NCBI GenBank assembly: GCA_947579665.1
Contig: OX388350.1
Location: 32,335,393 to 32,399,392, forward strand
From: Sympetrum striolatum
Lineage: Eukaryota; Arthropoda; Insecta; Odonata; Libellulidae
DNA: 64,000 nt
Direction: 5' to 3'
Shown here one piece after another: positions 24,446 through 38,000 of the stretch. Position 1 is the first letter of the stretch. The number at the start of each line of letters is the position of its first letter. Below the pieces are notes generated by a model. It was not told the DNA's origin, searched no databases, and was given only the letters and a program-made list of their open reading frames with translations. A program made the position numbers and the translations under genes.

Positions 24446-27400
24446 ATGGTAGGAGTAACTTTTTTATTACTTACGTGGACAAGGATTATCAAGTGTTGGG
24501 TTATGCAAATAAATTTACTAAGGTAATTTTCTATCAAAATAATTCAGAAATATTTCACCATTCAATCAAATCCTCCTACACACATTTCCTATCAAATATA
24601 GTTGATCTGTGATTTGGATAAGGCTATTTTCTCCCAATATATTGCGAAGACTGATGGTGCTAGTACTGAAAGAAATAGATTTACTTTTAGTTTTACTTTA
24701 CAGTAAAGTAGACGAACAAAATAAAACAATATGGAGTAAAAATAAATGTTTCTTCCATTGTAGATTGCCACTACTTCAAGGCCACCAACTCTTCAAAGCG
24801 GTCCATATTTTATATTCATTGCATTATTATCTCATCGCTCTCTGGAAAGCCTCTGTTTATACCTTTGAGATAAATCTCTTTTTCGAACATGATAAGCTTT
24901 AAATATCCTTCAAAGTAAAGTTTGTGTACAATTTGAAACCGAATAGCTTTTAGAGAATTCAAAACGTAACCATACGTTGTCAAAGGAAATAGGAGTAGCA
25001 ACTGAAGTGAAATTGGGGAAGCTTTTCGAATAATAAAGTTTGGATTAGTGTTTAAATCGAAAGCAGCAAAACACCGCTTTATTTCAACATTATTTAAATT
25101 TATTATTTATAAATTGGTTACTATGTCAGTGACGTCGACTGCTTTTATACCACAAATCACCGTATCTGAAATAACCTCGTCACCGTATGAGTAAAAGAGA
25201 AATGATCTTGAAGATGAAAACGCAATAACTCTGTACAAATTAAAAATATATTAGATAAACTATGATATATCTATTTGAATTTTCTAGCCCATAACAATTC
25301 ATTTTAGATAATTTAAATAAATAAATGCGTGGATAAATTATGACCGGAGTGCAAAGAATGCTTTTCTCTGAACGGATTCCATAATTTTCCGTAACTTTTG
25401 ATAAAAGTTTACTACTTTTCCGGATATAATTCATTCAATTACATCATGATAGTGATATTTTACAAAATCACGGTAACACAATATAGATTATATAAATTTA
25501 CTATAAATTATTTGATTTGAGCTCGTGATATGTCAAAATTTCCTAAAAGAAATATAGCTCAACCAAATAACTATTATCATCTATCAGTGCTGTATTTTGC
25601 CTAATGGAATGGGTGCTTCTTCACATCTATTAAGTTAACACCATGGTGGATGTGAAGAAAATTTGTACTATTCAAGGCTCATATAGTGCAACATCCATGA
25701 AATACAAATTTTCATATCGAATCGGTATCCTCAATAATTAATCCACAGTAGTGTTGTAACATTTTTAATAGTGATTTTTCCTAAACCTACTAAAATTCAT
25801 TTCTATCATTTTATATTAACATAATTTGAAATATTTCAGCATTTAATCCGATTCCATTACATTCAGATTTAAGGTTATTTTCTTCCGAATTCAAATAGGT
25901 TAGTTGAGATTATTATCAGGATGATGGTTGGATGCTAAAGATTTAATGTATTCTTTCCTTTAAACGCTCGTACCGTTTCCTTTACCGTATTTCATATTCC
26001 CGTTCAATACCTTAGTGTTATTCGCCTACTAAACAGATTTCGATGAGCTATGAGTTTAATGGCCTTCCAGCATTATACCTTCCGTCTCCCTTAAGTCGCA
26101 TTTCCTTCTTTCCTCTGCTGATATCTGTCTTCTCCTTTAATTTCTTTCATCGTATTCTCGTCGCTTTTTTCCCTCTCTCTTGTTTCACCTTCAACTCTTC
26201 ACCGTTTCCCTTTTTTCGCCAACCTGTCATTCATCTTTACGTAGTTTTCTCTACCGCAATCACCCTTCCGAACGAGCATCACCGTTTCTTCCGAGAATAG
26301 TAAAAAAGCCAAAATAAAAGAAACTCCGCCGACTTCTTCTCTTTCCCCCGCTTTACATTTCCCTCTTTGAGTCTTCCTTTTTACTTCCATGTCTCCCCGT
26401 GGATGTTCTTTGGTGTTACTTAGGACGGCATTTCTGGGATCCCTTTTTCTCTATGATTTAACTTTATATTCCAACGCGTCCAATCTCCATCCTCGTGAAT
26501 TTTTCCCTTTCTCTCTCGCGATAGGCGTCTTTCATTTCTCTTTTCCCCGCCCCATCTCGCATTTTTATCGGTTCCCCGGAGAATCGGGTATCCTAATCCC
26601 CGGAATTGTTGAAACTTTATCAAGCTTACGGTGCGAGTTCTTCAAGGATGAAGGTGAGTTTTATTCTTTGAATCGTAGGCAGGATTTGGAACTCTTCTAG
26701 ACTAGAGAAGTGGCTTTTCCAAGACCAGAAGTGCGGAACCTGTGGAATAGCGATTAGGGTTCCCGTATATTTACGTCGTATTTCGGGCCAAGTTGGGAAA
26801 GAAAAATGGAGGTTTTTGTGAGTGTATATAGGTAAAACTGAATCCGTATTTTTCTACGTATAAAAAGTAGAAGAAATTTTCATTAATACAAGGGGTGGTC
26901 AAGAAAGATATATCTGTGAAAAAGATTAGACCTTTTTCATGGAATTTCAGAATCTTACTTTAATTGCGTTGCTTTAACTCAAGTGTATAGATCATTGAAA
27001 AATATGGAGAAATATATGTTGCTTCAAGGTTGAAGTAGAGCTTTTAATTATAAAAATATCAGTGGACAAGAGTATTCTGATATTTTTAAAAATTAATTTT
27101 CTATTCACGTATTGCAGATGAATCATATATACTTCCAGGGGTAGAAATTGGCTTATACCATATTGTATTCGACTTGCTGATAGCAGCTCATTTATTTAGT
27201 GCCATTGGTGATGGTAATAGATTATAACTTAACTGCACATCGGGATACATAAATTAAACAAATTACATAAATACAGTTATCTTATATTTTACAATCAAAA
27301 TTTCCTGTGAGATATTATTGGTTTTTCAGCAGTGGAGGTTCATAGGAATACATTCATTAATATTTAAATATTATGCAAATCTTATCACGCAGCCAACAGT

Positions 27401-27517
27401 CATTGGGTTATGCAAAGTATTAAATGAGTGATAAAATAAAACTATGTACATCTTTAAGGGAGTTGGTGATCTCTACTAAGTCCTCAAATAACGGCATCTA
27501 AACGAACGTTTAGGAAA
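24446..27517. other. Gene-free stretch
   Basis: No gene seen. A pyrimidine-rich, CpG-bearing patch spans about 26050-26640; frames on both strands there (26043-26300, 26389-26700) have skewed composition and no domains. A perfect 11-bp hairpin stem (TTCTTCACATC at 25617-25627, GATGTGAAGAA at 25649-25659, 21-nt loop) lies in otherwise plain DNA. It is too short to be called a microRNA precursor. Confidence 0.55.
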
Positions 27518-27522
27518 CGCTG

Positions 27523-28066
27523 CACAGTGGTCCAAAATCGAAAAAAGCCGGACAAAAGTCCAAATTTGCTTTTTTTGACATACGGACTTAAAACTCTGCA
27601 TAGATAAAGCCAAATGATTGCTGATCATGGAACGGTAAGTCATTTTTCATAAATCGTGTGCGTTACTTAGATACGGAGGGTCAAACATGACTAAATTTCC
27701 AAAAACACGCCCGATTTTATTTTTCTTCGAAAATCTTAGAAGTAAAGCAAATAGTGGACTTGTGGAAGGAATTAAGTGGAATAAAAAACATTATATTCGA
27801 TCAGAATGGTACTTTATCTATACTATCTATCAGTTTCAAGGATATTGGTCAATATTTGTATGGTGTTCCATCACAAAATGGCGGACGCTTTTTTCAGACA
27901 AATTTTGACATTAAGTAGTCGATATCTTTTGTTTGAAAAATATGTGCAGCGGGAAAATACACCAGAGTATTGGGTAAAGATAGTTTAAGAATATCCAGCA
28001 GAGATCTTTTATGAATGTTACCGACCACGAAACTAAACGCGATTTTTCGATCGCGCTGCACGATCC
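27523..28066 (+). repeat. Left terminal inverted repeat of the 1540-bp Transib-type element
   Basis: Reading inward: CACAGTG heptamer (27523-27529), a 22-23 bp spacer, then ACAAAAGTC at the position of a recombination-signal nonamer. The outer 45 bp match the right arm exactly. The arm carries an open frame (27687-27908) that reappears in the right arm (28650-28898, minus) because the arms are copies. I do not regard it as a gene. Confidence 0.85.
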
Positions 28067-28501
28067 TGTATCCCCACATGTTGGTAAATTGTTGTAAAAA
28101 TTATGAGCAATCTCGCACCATGGGCATGATGCTCATTCAAACATAAATAAATCCATTCCAATAACTGTTCCCCTCACCGTTGGCGGTTTTTTGGTAGAGC
28201 CTAATGGTAATTTTATATGAAATGAAAATGTAATCTGTCTCAAAAGTTGAAGAATATTACTAACTTGTGGCAAGAATCCGTACAGTATCCAAACCAAAGC
28301 GTATTTACCAGAGTACCGCATCCATTGACTCATTCGCACGATCAAATATCCTCTTCATATCTCCGATATGGAATTTCTGAACAGTGGTGGTGATAGTGCC
28401 TACATACCTAGCTTAAAACAGCGATTTTAAAGAGTTAAGGCCCAAAAAACTAAAACAATCCAACGAAGCCGCCGTAGTTCCAGGCCCAGCAGCGCGGACC
28501 C

Positions 28502-29062
28502 GGATCGTGCAGCGCGATCGAAAAATCGCGTTTAGTTTCGTGGTCGGTAACATTCATAAAAGATCTCTGCTGGATATTCTTAAACTATCTTTACCCAATA
28601 CTCTGGTGTATTTTCCCGCTGCACATATTTTTCAAACAAAAGATATCGACTACTTAATGTCAAAATTTGTCTGAAAAAAGCGTCCGCCATTTTGTGATGG
28701 AACACCATACAAATATTGACCAATACCTTGACCAATACCAAGACCTTGAAACTGATAGATAGTATAGATAAAGTACCATTCTGATCGAATATAATGTTTT
28801 TTATTCCACTTAATTCCTTCCACAAGTCCACTATTTGCTTTACTTCTAAGATTTTCGAAGAAAAATAAAATCGGGCGTGTTTTTGGAAATTTAGTCATGT
28901 TTGACCCTCCGTATCTAAGTAACGCACACGATTTATGAAAAATGACTTACCGTTCCATGATCAGCAATCATTTGGCTTTATCTATGCAGAGTTTTAAGTC
29001 CGTATGTCAAAAAAAGCAAATTTGGACTTTTGTCCGGCTTTTTTCGATTTTGGACCACTGTG
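28502..29062 (-). repeat. Right terminal inverted repeat of the 1540-bp Transib-type element
   Basis: Reverse complement of the left arm, 17 bp longer. The extra length comes from a local tandem duplication: the 12-bp unit TTGACCAATACC occurs twice in a row at 28716-28739, where the left arm has the equivalent once. Confidence 0.85.
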
Positions 29063-29067
29063 CGCTG

Positions 29068-32000
29068 CTGTAAACCGTAATGAATGAAATAAAGCGCTGC
29101 TGAGAAGACGAAAAATAGAACTTTCAGGACCGAAAAATACTATGAAATTAGTAGCTGTAAGAAATATCGAATATTATGCAAATAAACCAGATAATGTTGA
29201 ATTTAATATAATTACCAGCAACCAAGATCGGTAAATTGCCAAATCATCAAACGTTCCGATTGTATTTTATGAATTCCTTTGACTTTATGAAGTAGAAAAC
29301 GGTGATAAATGTTAAATATAACAAAATACAATAAAAATATAAAAAGGTGCATGAAAAATTTAACATTCACAGTATATGAAGCTTTAAGGCTTCAATATCT
29401 GAGACGAGCAGTGAATACAAGAGGTATATATATATTGAAGATTCAGATTCCATTCAAATTTGCAGTCAAGTAATACTCACTATTAACTGTTTCCGAAGTA
29501 AGTTTTATGAATTACGGAACTTTTAAATCTCGATTCATTCTATAGCAAAGGCTCCTCGCTGAAATGTTTGCAATAAAATTTAGGGAATTATATTTGAGAA
29601 GGAGATCTCTTTGCAAATCTGGCAATTTTATGGAATTTTTTTTATTGAATGTTATTCTTTCACCCTTTTCAGATCGATATTTGTACACATATCTATCCTC
29701 AGACGTAATTTGGTATCATATTTCCTTAGGTAAGAGTAATTACGCTAATATGACGGAAGGAATGACGATGGTAGTGCTTAGTATGAAGTTTAATAAGCAC
29801 GGTTCTATTATCGCTTTTCATCACATAACCTATTAATGTCATACAACCAGATTGATGTTGCATAAAACATTCCCCCACGAAATAAAGACGTTTGTTTATC
29901 TTCCTTTAACTCCCCATGGTTACGCTTCCCGCTCCAATCATCCCCTTTTATTTATTCTCGTTAGCCAACGAGCACTCTAAGAGGAATAGTAAATGAAGAG
30001 GGAGCCTTTTTCACTGTCAGGGCACTTCTTCCGCAGAGCGCTTCCTTACAAGGCCTACTCCCCGTTTTTATATCTCGGTATGTGCACGCGTTGAAAATAG
30101 TTGACAGCTCCTGCACGCAGCGATGAAGTGGTACGCCATTTTTTTCCCGTCAGCCCTCGCGGTTTCTCTTTTTCGTTTCTACGTCTGCCGAGAATCCTAA
30201 GCTTCCCGTTCTCATTATCCGCGGAAAAAGATTGATTCACTCGTTACTGCAGAGAGGAGAGATAGAAATGTTATCCGAAGGCGATGCAGAGAGAGGAAGT
30301 TTTTCCCGCCGAGGTCTACACACTTTTTTAGTTACTAGTTCGATTATTGCTCGACTGAAAAAAAGTGTGCTTTTTTTGGTCTAGGATCGCCTTTAAGGAT
30401 TCTTTTCGCCGGGCTCTCGCGTCTGGAGATAGCGATCTCTTAAAGCGTCGATGAATAACCCCGGCGTTGGCTGGAAAGTTTCTTGGTAAATCAATTATTT
30501 TGGCTATTTCGCTCCCTCGAGAGATACACAGGGAATCGCGGTATTTATGAACCATTCCGATGGCGTAATTTTCGATGAGAAAGTTTTTCGGCAAAGTCTC
30601 GCGATGTTTACGGATTAATCGGAAAAGCGTGAAAAAGTGCATTTTCGTGGAGAGCGAAGTGGATGCGCAGTGTCGCTTAAGTCAAATTGTATGGCGAAAG
30701 CAAATTGAGTAAGGAGTGTCCTTGTCGAACAGTATTTGGTGGAAATTTCCATTGCTGGAATAAAGAAAAGAGACTTAGCAAATTTACCTTTAAAAAGAAA
30801 CTTTGCCGTAATCTCTAACAGTTTAAAGCAATGGAACATTTATGTCCATAAAAATGTTTACGTTGATGACATTGAGTTTTAAAAGAGTATTGTGTTTCTA
30901 TCAAATCAGCTCTCTCACTGTTTAGGTATAAAATTTGCTATTTTCGTGTCCATTTCCGTTGTCCATTCTTTTTTTACTTGTTATTTGCATTTAATTGATT
31001 ATTAGGATAATCCGTTCTCTGAATGTTTTGTTTTATTATTTACTATAAAATTATGTTCGTAAATCTACCTTTCTTGTATTTAGTTTTTGCTAAAGAGTGT
31101 ATCCATTCCTCTCATACAATTTTCAAGCCATTATTATTCTGCTGTGTATTTATATTATGTTGTTTACAGTATAGCATACCTCGATTCAGATGTGAATAAT
31201 TTTAGAACACCTTTAGTTAAAACGTACTCGCTTGTTAAGGACGCTCTAATATCATGGATAAAGGCATTTTTCAATGTCTTAACGTTTATGATTTCGCATA
31301 TATTTTAGGAATGAAAGCGGTTTGAAGTATGTTCAAATTGTTGACAGGTTATCCAGAAGTAAAATACTTATTTCCATCAATATACCATCATAGGATAGGA
31401 AACTTAGTCCTATTTTTCCTTTTGAGAATGGAAAAGAAATAGCCATTCGGAAGCAATTTGCAAATCATTATTTGGTTATGTTTTTTGTTTCCACTGCGAT
31501 CGAGAATAGGAGATACAAACATAAAGAAGGAAATTGCGTTAAAAATTTTGTTTGTGAGAGTATAATAAAATACCTTCAAGAGTCTATCATCCGATCAATA
31601 GTTAAAAGTAATCGATTTTGTAAAATCTTGTGGATGTCGTTGTTAATATTTTTATCCACTGAATATGTGGGTGTGTCACAAATATAAATCTGTGCTTATT
31701 CATACAGACTCTTCTGCTACAATACAGCATTATTTAGATGTCTCTTTCCCTTAATTTTGAGCCATACCCACTAATAATTATTATTTACTTCAGTTAATAA
31801 TTGAAACGTAAAATATGAAATTCATCGTTTAAATCGTTTCATGAACTATCGTTGACGGTTAAATTTGCTGATGGATTCTTTAGCTATATTGCTTTTCTGT
31901 TAAACGCATGCGTTTAGTTAGTTACATGCTGTTTTCGGATATTTCGTTCTCGTTTCTTCCAGTTTAATCATCGAGTACAAAATGAAAGGTTTTTATTTTG

Positions 32001-35000
32001 TCGGAGGACGTAATTTATCCCTCGTATTATGTCCTGCAAAGTGCCTTTCGATTCCTTGGCCGTTATTTGCTAAGCTCGATTGATGGCTCAACTCCCTTTT
32101 GAGATCCGGAATCTGGCATTCGATTTGCGTGTCCATGAAATTGGTGGGACGTTATTAAATGAGGAGGCCTTTATGGTTCGGGAAGCTGTAAAAGTTGCGT
32201 CACTATCGCTCGTGTTTGCAGCACGTAACGGCCCGGAGACATACAGTTTCGGACTTGAAGGTCAATTCTCAATTTCCTTTATGACTCCCACCGGCGATAT
32301 AAAAAAGGGTACGGTACCTACTTTCTCCGCAATGACTGAAAAGAGAGTTCATGTAGTTCAGAGTCGTAGCACGATTCGCAAATTTAAAATTCGTCCAACA
32401 ATTGTTATTTTTTATGAGTTAATTTTTTTCTCTGGCTAAAAGAAAGCGGTTTTTATGAGTTCTGTTCAGATTGTGCTTAATCATATAACGGATTTCATTG
32501 CTACTCTAATTGAAATTATTATTATGCTGTAGTAAATGGGAAAGAGGCGAACGAATGGGAATAATGTGAGGTTGATATTATTAAACACAATTTAATTGTT
32601 TTCCCTGTTACCGCCAAAACATATTTCATTATTTAAACAAATCTAATCCATCCCTTTAAGATATGCTATTAGTTATTCACATATAGAGAACTTTATATGT
32701 CCTTAATTATTTTTAAATGATGTTATTTATACCATCTCCTTCTTTTAAGTACCTCCTATTAAAAAATTCTGACTGAAACTTCTCCACTATTGTTCTATAA
32801 TTATCTTCTTCTACTTTTCCTGTTCATCATATTTTCGTATATTCGTTAAATGTATTTCCAGGTGAAAATAGTCTTCATCTCAGATTTTTAACGCATTGAT
32901 TTCAGTAAATGTTTTCTTTTATTTTAAATCTAGCGATTGAATGAGAGGAATCGGTAAAAATTGAAGTGACTACGTAATTACTGAAATAACTCGTCTTTAT
33001 TTTCGTTAAATTCTATATTTATTAGACCATTCAAGAATGAACGTAAGAAATCGGTGAATCTTACTTAAAAATGCAAAGATAAAAATTATAAAACAGGCAC
33101 TCCTCTTTTGTAATGACTTGTTAAAAACAAATAAATCAAATACACCAGAATTGCAATGTTAAGCATGTTAACTATTCGCATTTCCTTTAATTTACATGGA
33201 TTAATAGTAGTTAAACCTGTTGTAATAAGATGTAGTAGGGAATGACATTAAAAATTTAAGCAAGAGATTCTTGCATCAACAAGTGAGTGTTCAAAACTTC
33301 GCATCGGTATCAAGGAATTTGACATTTTTACTGTTCTCTCGGAATAGTCTAGCGTTGCGGAAGTAACACTATTCACGGTAGTTGGAATTTAGATGGCATT
33401 TCCTTTTGTTATTATGTGACCTCCCATTTCGGAGAATCCCTTAAATTTCCCTCTTTCCCTTTCAAAACACTCTCTCGTAACTTACACCGAAAACCTTAAA
33501 TGCCTCCACATTTTCCTCATCCTCCGAGAAACTGAGATTTCCCCCTTTTCTCTTCGTTCCTCAAAGCTCCCTTGTTCCAACCCCTTCCCCAATACCTTTT
33601 TAAACCACGTGGATCCTATGTGAGTGTATTTTCTTTTTCCACCCGTGAAGGCGCTGGGAAATTTAAAAGCTTCCCCTTTTTGCTTTAAAATTAGAGTCTG
33701 AGAATCGTAAATTATATCCAGATTGGTAGAGGTTTTTCGGCTGTGTCCTTAAAGAAGTATGGTCTCACTACTGCTGCTTTGCTTTCTCTTGGGACCAGAG
33801 AGATAGAGTTCCATCTGTTGTGGGTTTCCCAAATGGCACTCCTTCTCTCAATGGCTGCGAGAGAGCGTCCCCGAACGAGAGATTTACTGATCGAGTTTCA
33901 TTTTAAGCTTTCGTTCGGAGGATCAAAGGAAATTTTGTGGGCGTCGTTAGTTTGAATGGAGCCGGGAAAATGATAAGCTTTTGTTCTCTCAGTTTTCGGG
34001 TTTCATTTCCCATTCTGGTGAGAATGTTTGGTGATTTCGACAATCCTGGAGGTTTCCATGGCTTTCGTTTATGGCTGTGTTTAGTATACATGCTCGTTTC
34101 AAGCCCCAAATAACCCTTAACTGAATAATTTATCAAATAGTTAAAAGATTGTGAATAGTAAATGCATTTATTTATGGAAATAAGACGAATAAATAAAGTT
34201 GACAATCATAGGAGATCTGCTAAATTTGAAGCATTATATCTATCTAAGAATGAACTTTTATAATTGCCAGGATATTAGTAACTTAATAGATATTGTAGTG
34301 GATATTCTGATAGAATATGGAGTGAGTTAAAACACCATTCTGTGAAGTTGAATTATTGTTGGGGAATATGTCATTCTTTTGTTCTAAAAACTCTTTCACT
34401 ATTTCCTAACGAGCATGCAATTTTCTATAAGGTCTTATGCTCGAAAGATATTGTATCGAAAAATATTTTAATCGTTGCCATTATGATCAAGTTAGTCTCA
34501 GGTTGACAATATTAGGAGCTAGTATTTTTAGGGTTAATACACTGCTTGATATCTATAGACGAAGATATTCTTGTTACGATAGTTATATAAATCATACCCG
34601 CAAAACTTTTTGAGCATTTGTTTCACTAAATGCTTTGCTGAATCATAAAGCTTTATATAGAGTGTATTCCGTATACTTCCTGAATATATAAGATATCCAT
34701 TTGCACCGAAGTATTCTTTGCTTTCTTGATTTAATTAAAGATGAAAATACTATATATGTATATAATGCAAGCAAAATGGTAATAAGCAATTACAAGGGCC
34801 ATTTACAACATATCTTGATTGAAGTATAGTCATTGCAGTTTGTAGAAATAATCAAGAAAAATAGATTAATCTAACGCAAAATCATCTCATAACAAGCATT
34901 CTTAAGGTCTTGTACCACAAGAATTTTACACGTTTCAAATCCTATCCGATTACATAAGACTTCATTGAATTATAAGTTTTCGTTGCTCTTCATTTCGTGA

Positions 35001-38000
35001 CAGAGGAGATTTTTCCTCAGAATGAAAATCCGCATAGCAGCCGACGTGTAATCGGATAAATCGTTTCATATTTCCTTTAGCAATTGCATTCACGGGAAGC
35101 TCAAAAAAGTTCATGTTTTTCAAAAACTTCGCCGAGATTGTTGCGACTGTAATCTTCCCTGTCACGCGTTGCATTGAAAGATCCGTTGATGCGCGAGCGC
35201 TTTTTACCTCTACCTTCCAACATATTTATTCGGGATTTTTCTATCTCGTCCTTCCCATGCTTTCCTTAAGACGCATGTTGATCTGCAGTTTTATAAACCT
35301 CACTGATGGATGCATCGACGTCACCTTCCGCTAGATGTCTCTGCATAAGCCAGCTGCTCCAAATTGAAAGCGGTTAACCGTTCCAGTTTTTTCAGCACCT
35401 TGTCATAGGTGCGTAGAGATTAGCGGTTCCGGGAAAAAATAATCTGCCGATGTTATTCCCCAACGACTGCTGGCAGCGAGCTTGTATGGAATGCACTAAC
35501 AAGAAAGTTCATGGAAAGGAGAGTTTTAGAGATTTTTTTAGCGTCCGGAAATGTTTTTTCTCCGTTTAACTTCATTTAAGAATGAAAACTAGGAAGTATT
35601 TACTCATAATTCGTTAACTAAATTTTATTTAGTCTTATCGGGGAAATTGGTTTACTGTATTGAATATAAAATGTAAAAAATATAAGTTGATACAATGAAT
35701 AGAAGTTATTGAAATAAACTTCCTCGTCATAGTCGGAGCCGGTCGTATTAAATACAATTTTTCTGAAAATACAAAGTAAGTTTCTGATTTGTTTTATGAG
35801 TTAATACAATGAATATTAGTTTCAAATACAAATTACGACAACAATTATTTCCATAGCTTCTCGGTAAAATGATTGTGAAAGTCAAGTGTTTCTTTCTCTG
35901 CATATAAACTTTTTGTAGGATTTCGTAAATATTATTACAAAATTCGACAAGAAGCTAATTATTTTTGATTTCTCTTAAACCAATATTATCAGTTTTTGAC
36001 TGTTCATATTCTGGATGATTTATCTTTACTTACGTCGCGACGCAAGTACGCGTCGATGGGACCATACCTTAACTTACGGAAATTTACTATTTACCATCTT
36101 CTTCTAATTACTAAACATCTGTTAAACTTACTAAATAAATATGATTAGTTTCTTATTCACCGTTTATTTATTTTATATTAGTGCAAATAATTTTTATATA
36201 GGTCACCATTTTTAAAAGAGTATGAATATCGTAATGATTTACTTCATATTAGAATATTAATACAATCGTTCTCTCTTTGTGGTTGCTACTTACATATGAA
36301 GAAACTTTAATAATATAGGATTCGTAATAATCCATTATGAGGTAGTTTGCGTTTGTCGAAGCCGAACATGAGTAATAAAACGGTTTATCCTAAGAATTAT
36401 ACATTTTATGTCATTTGTATTTATTTATTAAACTATAACGCCGCAGGATGTCGCAAGGATTAACTAAGATAGTGACATTAACTTATACCGCTTTGAAAGA
36501 ATATTACAAAGTTCTTTGTAAACGAATAAACACTACAATATTACAAACAAAGTTAGATTTCAATTTAGCCTATGTTTACATGGGAATATACAACTACTAC
36601 ATACATCATCTGCATTTAACGATCATTCTAAGAATTCATAAATTAGATATATATCCATTCATAATGATATAAGTAATCTTCATTTACAAGTCGACTCGAA
36701 CCCGGAAGGGAAGTACTGCTGAATGGTACGAAACTTCCTTAACAGCGAATTGGCAATGTTCGAAAAAAATCAGTTTACGATCGGAGCAGGTTAAGATGAC
36801 ATCGCCGCTTGTGCAATCCCAACATCTGCGCGATTCTTTCGCTTCACCAAATCGTAAACCGAAATTCTTGCTCGCGTTTGACGTGCAACAGCAATTGTCC
36901 TTGCAAAAGAAGCTCGGGATGAAAGGCGGAAGATGTCTCTTCTTTGCTGACGTACCTCTTTTACGATAGTCAGACATAGAAGCTCGGCCTAGGACATAGA
37001 GCTTACGCCAGCAGAGACACCGAGGTTAGGGGACGAATAACCAGCACGTGAGACCGAGAGAATAAAACATCCAAAACCACTTTTATGCCTCTCTGTTTGT
37101 GCGATCAAGAACGCGTATAAAAATATCCTTCTTTCTTTAATCTCCCGAGTCGTAACGACATTGCGTTCCGGTTGAGGTCTCCTTTCCGAATGCGAAGGTA
37201 TTTTCTCTTCCGATCCCGGGAGCTCTTAGAAGGAGCTCTACTTCGATTAATGCCGAGGTTCGGTTCGGAGTCCACTGGATTCAAATATGGTCGAAAAATG
37301 TTTCACAAGCTGACAGAAAATGTAAAATAATTAAATGACTTCTTGAGATTAACGTAAGAATTCCTTCCATCCGCCAAACGTTTACATTAGGTTCTAACCG
37401 ATAAATCACAAAATATTTTAAATAAAAAAAATATAAGTAGAGTTGGAAAAGCATTAGAAGAACTTGGTATGGTTAACCTCGGTTAAACGTCGGGAAGTTT
37501 CCCCAGCAGCACACTTAAATATTATTAGATAACATAACAGAAACCGCACTGAGTTAAATGGAAAGTCATTGAAGGATGCAAGTATATGTAGTTAATTAAA
37601 AATGTAGTAAAAACTTTGAAACTCAATGAAAAAAGAAAAGTTCAAAATTAAATACGCGATGGCAAAGGGAAATATAAACAACTATTTGCAAACCATGAAT
37701 CACATACAGCCAAAGCTAAGAGCACAAAAGGCCGTAGAACATTTAAAATTTAATAATGATAAGTAACTAGGCTTGAAGCTTCATTACGCTGAAATGATTT
37801 TAATTGTTTCGTGTCTTTCTAGATTTTTTTACAGTTTTTTGTACATGATTAATTTTCTTTTCGTTTCAAGGAAGAACATTTCAAATACAATATCATTAAC
37901 TATTAAGTGTCGATAAATGATTTTCATTTATCTAATATTTTACCTTGATGTATGATTTAATCGATAAAATAAATTAATAACGTTAATTTGATTAAAAACT

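Larger units (their letters stand above)
27518..29067. mobile_element. Non-autonomous Transib-type DNA transposon (1540 bp) with CGCTG target duplication
   Basis: The element runs 27523-29062. It begins CACAGTGGTCC and ends GGACCACTGTG, with terminal inverted repeats of 544 bp (27523-28066) and 561 bp (28502-29062) around a 435-bp centre. The 5-bp flanks 27518-27522 and 29063-29067 are both CGCTG. Termini CACWRTG plus a 5-bp GC-rich duplication are diagnostic of the Transib superfamily, the relatives of RAG1. No transposase is encoded. The centre holds only a 32-codon minus frame ending near 28316 and a 70-codon frame (28133-28345, minus) with no homology I recognise. Mobility would need a transposase from elsewhere. 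The arms are nearly identical, implying a young copy or arm-to-arm conversion. Confidence 0.85.

Noticed and set aside
25617..25659. 11-bp hairpin as a microRNA precursor
   Set aside because: Stem far too short for a precursor; the loop has no structure.
28133..28345. 70-codon minus frame in the centre of the 1540-bp element as a transposase remnant
   Set aside because: I could not match it to any Transib/RAG1 motif.
32080..32439. 119-codon plus-strand frame in a CpG-rich patch
   Set aside because: Ordinary-looking amino-acid mix, but no family recognised, no splice-bounded extension and no neighbouring exon. It would need a homology search to revive.
36688..36715. ACTCGAACCCGGAAGG resembling a reversed B box
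   Set aside because: No D-arm or acceptor can be paired with it.
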